DNA of 42,771 nucleotides from Linderina pennispora (taxonomy: Eukaryota; Kickxellomycota; Kickxellomycetes; Kickxellales; Kickxellaceae): contig NW_024468322.1 of the NCBI RefSeq assembly GCF_002104995.1, positions 1 to 42,771 of the forward strand. The letters run 5' to 3'. Position 1 is the stretch's first letter, and the number at the start of each line of letters is the position of its first letter. The translations under genes and the position numbers were made by a program. The notes under the pieces were generated by a model, which had not been told where the DNA came from, made no database searches, and saw only the letters and a program-made list of their open reading frames with translations. Below are positions 37,166 to 42,771 of the stretch, one piece after another.

Positions 37166-37791
37166 GCACGGCTGTTGTTCCTTGGGATTCTGCTACTATC
37201 GCGCACCCATCGGCCAAGAGTCTGCTTGCAAGAAAGAGCCATTTAAAGGACGATCCGCCAGGTGGTCTGACAGCTAAAAAGAACCCGCTGAAAGGAGAAC
37301 GGTGATTTCCAGCAGGTGGCGTGATGTCCTTCCCCCAAGAGACAGGAGCAAGTCTGGCGGGGGATACCACTCATCGCTTTCCAGAATCCTCCTAGCGCGG
37401 GGAGTTAACCGGGAATGCAGTCGGCGAGCATTGCAAGATTATCTTTTAAGTTTTAGGGTAGCACGGCTCGGCAATATGGATCGCGCAGCCAAGCCACAGG
37501 GTATGTGGATACTGGCAAAGCAGGCCAGCAGGTTTTCCTTTGTGCCAGCGTGTAGATCCGAACAAGTACAAAATGTCGGTTTTTGGAAGGAGAAAAAGGA
37601 TGGGCCATTTTGTCGCTTGTTGTCATAACAAGCAACATAGCCTGGGGTGCAATACGGAAAGAACGACGTGTGCGGATCAGCACCAGGAACTTCTTTCGCC
37701 TCCACTATTTTTGCTAACCACGGTTTTTCTAATCAATTTTATTGCTCGCATTCTTTCCACTCGCCTCGTAATAATAGCCCATTAACAGCTA

Positions 37792-40700
37792 ATGTCCACA
37801 CATGGCCAGCATCACATATATGCCAGCCCTGCAGCATCACAGTCAAGCACGCATCGCATAGCCTCGCTCGACATGGGCACGATGCACGGCAACAGCTCAA
37901 TGGACTCGATCTGCTCGGTCGAGATGAGCCGCGAGGCGATCTCGCGCACGACGTTTTCGCGGCGGCCGTTTTCGACCGAGGGCCAGAAGCAGCGGCGCGA
38001 CTACCGGCTGCCAAAGAGCCTTCGGCCGACGTCCATGTTCCATTTGAAGCTCCGGTACGACATGCCGTGGAGGGCGTCGGAGCGGCCGGCAGATCTGGGG
38101 GCTAGGATCGAGTGCCAGTGCAGCGACCAGGACTGCGCGACATGCGGGCTGGATATTGCAGATATGTGGAGTAATTACGAGCGGGCGGTGGCGGCCAGAC
38201 AAGGTAAAGTAGCTCGGGGGGAGGCGCTTACTGCTGTAATTGGCTTTCTTTTGGAAAGGAAAAAAGAGCGTAATTGCAATTCTGGCTTTTGCGCTGGTGT
38301 CCAGTTTCGATTATTTTTGTCGGCGTTGTATTTAGAGTCTGGGTGCTGCTGCAGAATAGCCCAGGAGCGTTTGTGCTGACTTTTTTCTCTTTCTCTCTCT
38401 CTCCCTGTGCAAACTATTATTATTATTAGACGGCAGCGTATCTGCAGAAAACCTGCTTTCGCCGCCGGCGTTTTTTACGTCTATTTCACCAAAACAACAA
38501 ACCGTGCATCCCGCTGCCGACAAACAACCACCTGCTGATTGAACCGGCAAGCAGCGACAGTGGCGTGGGCGAACACCAAACAACGAAAACACCAAACACC
38601 TCCACGGCAACAATCGCGCAGCTAATGGTCGGTCTGACCGACGAGTTCCTGGGCGGCAGCAATGCTCCAGCAAAGTCGCCATCCAGCAAGCGGCTGTCAG
38701 TCGAGATTGTGCCCGGCGACGCCAAGCAGGGGGATAGGGTACAAGCGGCGGAGGAGTTTCCTGTGCTGGGCCGGTTCAGCCCGCCGAACGAGCCGCAGTC
38801 CGACGCCCTGTCGTTCCGCACGGCCCTGTCGTCCTTGCCAGCACAGTCACCGGCCAGCTCCATAAACGAGCTGGCAGCAAACCCGGCACTTGATGACAGC
38901 CCTGTGCCGCCAATGGGCACGGTGACGCAGCAGCTCAGCATGATGCAGGTGCTGAGCCAGACACCCGAGCCGGTCATCTACTCGGTGTCGCCGCAGTCGC
39001 AGAAATCGGTTCCGGTGGTGGAGCGGGCCAGGCGGGCCCGTCACCCGGTGTACCGGTTCGGCGCTTTGGCCAACGAGACGTTCGAGCAAGGCAAGCACGA
39101 GAACGCCCACGAGCTGTACTCCTGGGCATTGCTTTTGCTGAGCCCGCGCGCAGGCACCACGGCCCGGGAGATGCTGGCATCGGAGCCCACGCGCAAGCAG
39201 CTGGCCAGACTCGGGTGGAAATGCGAGGAGGCGTGCATGTCGCCCAGATCGTCCATCAGCAGCCAGCCGGGCAACACAGCAGTGAGAAGGTCATGGCTGA
39301 AGCTCCCGCGCCGCAGCAAGCCGACTGTCATTGACCAGCCGCTGCCGGCGGCCGTGGGCTGTGGCCGGTACGAGTTCTCGCAGGCACTGTTGAGCCAGGT
39401 TGAGGATGCAGTCAGGCGCAAGAGCGATGTCGAGAGGGCGCTGGAGATCTTGGAGGGCGGAAGAGCTGTCAGCAGCGAGGTGGCGGATCCGTGGGTTATG
39501 GAGGACGAGGAAAGAGCGCAGCGAAGTGTGCGCGCTTCTCTACAGCAACCGCTCGGCGGCGGCATTCGCCCTAGGCAAATACACGGCGGCCATCAGCGAC
39601 GCCGACAAGTCTATTGCGATGCGTCCGGAATGGGCAAAGGTAAGCGGGGGGGGGTCATGCGGGAGCGTTGACGTAACTTTTTCTCATCTGCACACTGGGA
39701 CAAAATGGTTTTTGCTGCGTAGGGCTATTTCCGCAAGGCCGAGGCATTGCTGGCCTTGGCGCGCGTGCGTGACGCCTACGGGTTCTATAAGCAGGCGGTG
39801 GCGATGGAGCCGAATGATCCGCATGTGCGGGTGAGCTGCGAGCGGGCGCGCATTATGGCCAGGAACGAGGAGATGGGGCTGCGCGTGATCCAGCTGCTGC
39901 CGGGCAGAGACATTGCGCTGAAGCCGAAAGGGCTGCATCCGATACGCAGCAAGATTTTCGAGTTCGCCGTGGGCATGCAAAACTACATATATCTGGTGGT
40001 GGACAGCGACACGCGCAAGTGCATAGTGGTTGATGCGGTAAGTAATATGTGCACGAGCTTATTAAAGAGCAGGCATGTGCATGGCACCCATGCTTGCTCG
40101 TCCACGAGGGCGCAGTGCTTGGATACAGGTGGAGGTTTGCCGCTGGTCTGTGCTCTTGAAACATGCCGAAGAGAAAAAGTGATCGTCTGGTCATGCCCCG
40201 AAGGTCGCATTGCCCAAATGGAAAAAACAACTCAGAGTCCAAGAACGTGACCAAGAAACAAAACCAGCTAACCCCCGCCGATCACCACTTCTGCTACATC
40301 ACTTTCTGCGCTAGTGCTGGGACGTCGACGGGATTCTGGCAGTGATTGAGGCGCGAGCAGCTGCTGCTGGCGGCCGGCAGCGATCACGCACGGGCACTTT
40401 TGACCACACAGGCGGATTCCGCCAGCGCCCTTCTCGTCCCTGCGGATCCGCGTCACCGGCGTTGGCGAGCTGAAGCGACGGCTGCCGCACCTCCCCCTGC
40501 TGGTGCATCCGCTGGACATGCCCGAGGTGGCCGCGTCGAACCCGCAGCTCAAGCCGCAGCACTTCACGCCCACGCCCAACGGCTTCACGTTCCGGCTGGC
40601 CAGCGCACCGAGGTTAAATTCATGCACACCCCGGGCCACACGCCCGGCAGCCAGTGCCTGCTGGTCAACGAGTGCAGGCTGTTTAGCGGCGACACGCTGT

Positions 40701-40980
40701 TCCCGGGCAGCTGCGGCAGGTCGATCTGAAGGGCGGGTCGATGGCCGATATGGTCGAGAGCCTGCAGACCAGGCTGAGCGCTGTCGCCGACGCTACCATT
40801 GTCTATCCCGGCCACGAGTATGGCGGCGAGTGGACCAGCATTGGCAGGGAGAAAAAGAGAGGGTTTCTTCGGCCAGTCGGCACCGCGGGCTCGGCCAGGA
40901 CAAGTGGGGGAGGCTTGACGACGGACCCTGCCGATAGCGCCCCCCGGCTGGCCAGGTTGACTCGGTTTGTTGTCTATTAG
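37792..40980 (+). pseudogene. TPR plus metallo-beta-lactamase-fold hydrolase fusion, many frame breaks
   Basis: Model: exon 1 37792-38203 (GTAAAG donor), exon 2 38430-39639, exon 3 39723-40037, exon 4 40315-40980. The N-terminus has a Cys-rich piece (ECQCSDQDCATCGLDIADMW) and Ser-rich linkers. Tetratricopeptide repeats follow (RFGALANETFEQGKHENAHE; LYSNRSAAAFALGKYTAAIS; GYFRKAEALLALARV). Exon 3 runs straight into the hydrolase fold (FAVGMQNYIYLVVD ... KCIVVDA), completed in exon 4 by WDVDGIL, a THGHFDH metal site, [23 protein letters not shown] and VYPGHEYGGEW, as in glyoxalase II-like enzymes. Extra single bases near 38539, 39511 and 40398, and missing ones near 40430, 40607 and 40720 (with two more shifts likely near 40347-40380), break the frame. 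Either a recent pseudogene or a badly assembled stretch. Substrate unknown. Confidence 0.6.
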
Positions 40981-41259
40981 GCACGCAGAGTTCCGCGTTT
41001 TTCTTTTGTGTTTGTGCTTGCTGTCAAATCCGAGAGTTTCGGTATTTTTTTTTTGCGGCTTCCCTTTGACTGCGGGAAGCGCATGACCACTGAATGAAAA
41101 ATGTAGAGAAATCATGCCCCAAGATATTTCTGTTTGCCGGGCAATGATAGGCGTGTAGACGAATCAAAAGCCCCTGTCGCCCAGGCTTTTCTCCTTCCAG
41201 TGGGGTGATGAGCCAAAAATATTTCTTACAGTCCCGCCTATAGCGTGGAAAAGGCTGCC

Positions 41260-41266
41260 TATAAAG
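41260..41266 (+). promoter_or_regulatory. TATA box before the gene at 41372
   Basis: TATAAAG, 112 nt before the ATG, followed by a C/T-rich start region. The interval 40981-41259 holds nothing else recognisable. Confidence 0.45.
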
Positions 41267-41371
41267 GACCGGCTCCGTCCTCTTCCCAGCATTCTATGAC
41301 TCGCTTTTGTTTTTCATTTCACACAACCTAAGCACCCACACACACTACTATACCCATTACTACGCCTAATA

Positions 41372-42022
41372 ATGTCGCAGTTTACTCGCACAGCCTTTCC
41401 CTGCCCCGCCTCACACCAGGCCGCCAGGGCCGGCGGTTCGCCAGCGTGCTGGCCACCCACACACACCCAGGGGCACGGGGATTCCGCCGCTGGGCGGCAT
41501 GGCGCCAAACACACAAAGAAGCCGTATGCGTTCCGGCACCAGGGCCCGATGCCGGAGGCGCCGCAGGCGCTGGACCGTCTGCAGTTTATCCTGGGGCAGA
41601 AGCCGCTGGAGTCGCCGGTGGCGAAGCGGGCAGAGGTGCGGACGGCAGCCGAGGCGCGGGAGCGCGCGCGGCAGCAGCTGGAGGAGCTGCATATGGTGGT
41701 GCAGAATGCGTCGAGCGTGATGAGCGCTCTGTCGCGGGCGTCGGAGAAATACCTGCAGCCCAAGAGCGAAGATGGAGCGATCGGGCAGACTGGGAAAGGT
41801 GGAGCAGAGGCAGGCGATGCAGGCAGCACAAAGATAGTGCAGTGCGTGGGCGGGGAGATCGCCAAGGCGCCGGAGAGCAAGCGTGTGGAAAGCACGGCGG
41901 CGGTTGCGGCGGCGGGCAGCTGGAGCGCGGTGCAGCAGCAGAAGGTGGCGAGGATTCTGCTGGCGGTGCTGCTTAGCGGCAGCAGCCTTAGTCTGTTCGT
42001 CACCCAGACCATGGGCCTCTGA
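41372..42022 (+). CDS. Unknown protein with helical middle and C-terminal membrane helix
   Basis: 216 aa. N-terminal 60 residues are low-complexity, rich in His/Ala/Gly/Thr. A helical middle (about 68-125: PEAPQALDRLQFILGQKPLE, AEARERARQQLEELHMVVQN, SVMSALSRASEKYLQ) may form a coiled coil. An Ala/Gly-rich acidic spacer leads to a hydrophobic C-terminal segment (VARILLAVLLSGSSLSLFVT) six residues from the end. This fits a tail-anchored membrane protein. Start supported by the TATA box and CA-rich leader. Not recognised; other frames over this gene are also open because of the high GC content, so the frame choice rests on the helical pattern and the membrane tail. Confidence 0.5.
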   Translation: MSQFTRTAFPCPASHQAARAGGSPACWPPTHTQGHGDSAAGRHGAKHTKKPYAFRHQGPMPEAPQALDRLQFILGQKPLESPVAKRAEVRTAAEARERARQQLEELHMVVQNASSVMSALSRASEKYLQPKSEDGAIGQTGKGGAEAGDAGSTKIVQCVGGEIAKAPESKRVESTAAVAAAGSWSAVQQQKVARILLAVLLSGSSLSLFVTQTMGL

Positions 42023-42262
42023 GGCCCCTCTCCTTCTCTCTCTTTGCAATTAGACCACATATTCGTTTTTTCTTTGTACTTTTTCTCTTTAAAATCCATA
42101 GACCAGAACCATCTTTCGCGGAGCCTGTGAAACGTGCGTTGCCCCTCGGACCCCGCAGATCGCCTTGGCTGTGGCGTGACAAGGCGATTTTTACGGCTAG
42201 CTTATCACGTTTATTTCTCGTAGTAATCAGAGTTTTTTTTGCATTCTGCACGGCTTACCGAA

Positions 42263-42771
42263 ATGCTCAGCACAATTCGCACCCTCGCGGCAGCGCGGCG
42301 ACTGCCATCAGCACTCAGCACGCGCCTACTCACGACCGGCGGCGGAGCGCCACGGGATCTAGACACGTCGTCATCACACACGGTGTCTCTTGCAGAGCTG
42401 CAAAAGTTCACATCGGTCAGCAACGAGTGGTGGGACACGCAGGGGGCATTCAAGTACCTGCACACGATGAACCGGACGCGCACGCAGTACATTCGGTCGC
42501 GGCTGCGCGACCTGCACCCGGAGCTGGCGCGGCTCACGGGCCGGACGATTATCGACGTGGGCTGCGGCGGCGGGCTGGCGTCCGAGGCCTTGGCACGTCT
42601 GGGCGCCCACGTCACCGGCGTGGATGCGGCGCAGGAGAACATTGCAGTGGCGCGGATCCACGCACAGCAGGATCCAGGGCTGGCTGGCAATCTGGTGTAC
42701 AGGCAGTGCACGGCCGAGCAGGTGGTGGCGGAGAAGCAGCATTCGACGCGGTGGTCTCGCTGGAGGTGATC
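42263..42771 (+). CDS. COQ3: Ubiquinone biosynthesis O-methyltransferase Coq3 (N-terminal part; runs off the window)
   Basis: SAM-dependent O-methyltransferase of coenzyme Q synthesis, on the matrix side of the inner mitochondrial membrane (UbiG/Coq3 family). The start at 42263 gives an Arg/Ala/Ser-rich presequence (MLSTIRTLAAARRLPSALS). The mature part has the family block FTSVSNEWWDTQGAFKYLHT with MNRTRTQYI, then the SAM-binding motif I IIDVGCGGGLASEALARLGA and the motif II acidic residue in VTGVDAAQENI. The frame breaks near 42740: one missing base there would join AEKQ to the expected FDAVVSLEVI, present in the next frame up to the window end. I read this as a sequence indel. The C-terminal half is outside the window. 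Confidence 0.85.

Noticed and set aside
1-42771. tRNA, rRNA or snRNA genes
   Set aside because: I scanned for T-loop/acceptor patterns and conserved rRNA stretches and found none I would defend. A covariance-model scan would settle it; a scoring hit would overturn this.

Overview
The window looks like nuclear DNA of a filamentous, early-diverging fungus. Genes are mostly intronless or carry one to three short GT-AG introns (about 80-280 nt), many starts have a TATA box 50-130 nt upstream, and housekeeping proteins are of fungal type: cytosolic glutamyl-tRNA synthetase, OST1/ribophorin I, Ykt6, an Aim25-like scramblase, Coq3 and an AcrB-like membrane protein. Together with a DIRS-type retroelement and families of membrane RING and F-box-like proteins, I would guess Kickxellomycotina (Coemansia/Linderina-like). 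That placement is inference from gene style, not from a search.

Layout. 1-5.0 kb: C-terminal half of an MFS transporter, spliced glutamyl-tRNA synthetase, and the oligosaccharyltransferase subunit OST1. 5.2-5.7 kb: a single-pass membrane RING-H2 protein. 5.8-15.2 kb: an AT-richer array of about five degenerate ~0.95-kb tandem repeat units holding relics of a minus-strand gene. The fourth unit is split by a nearly pristine 4,166-bp DIRS retrotransposon (gag, RT-RNase H, tyrosine recombinase, inverted terminal repeats, internal complementary region). The empty site can be rebuilt exactly and there is no target duplication. 15.6-17.7 kb: a large F-box-like/leucine-rich protein, followed by about 2 kb of gene-poor DNA with orphan TATA boxes. 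19.6-28.9 kb: a cluster of five more membrane RING-H2 paralogs. It is preceded by a small protein that shares the ectodomain of its neighbour but lacks the RING, and a second F-box-like protein, related to the first, is embedded among them. 29.1-42.8 kb: scramblase, AcrB-like multi-pass/coiled-coil protein, YKT6, an unknown mitochondrial-type membrane protein, a TPR plus metallo-beta-lactamase fusion riddled with indels, an unknown tail-anchored-type protein, and the start of COQ3.

How the genes work together. The main theme is ubiquitination: six transmembrane RING-H2 E3 candidates, two F-box-like substrate-receptor candidates and an AcrB-like protein (a family tied to ubiquitin-dependent trafficking in Aspergillus) lie within 30 kb. 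The tandem RING paralogs keep the RING and a short conserved linker but have unrelated Ser/Thr-rich N-terminal segments. That pattern suits a diversifying receptor-like E3 family.

Caveat on sequence quality. Several conserved genes (glutamyl-tRNA synthetase, scramblase, COQ3) each contain one 1-nt frame break in otherwise perfect coding sequence, which points to residual assembly indels. The TPR-metallo-beta-lactamase gene has many more and may be a true pseudogene.
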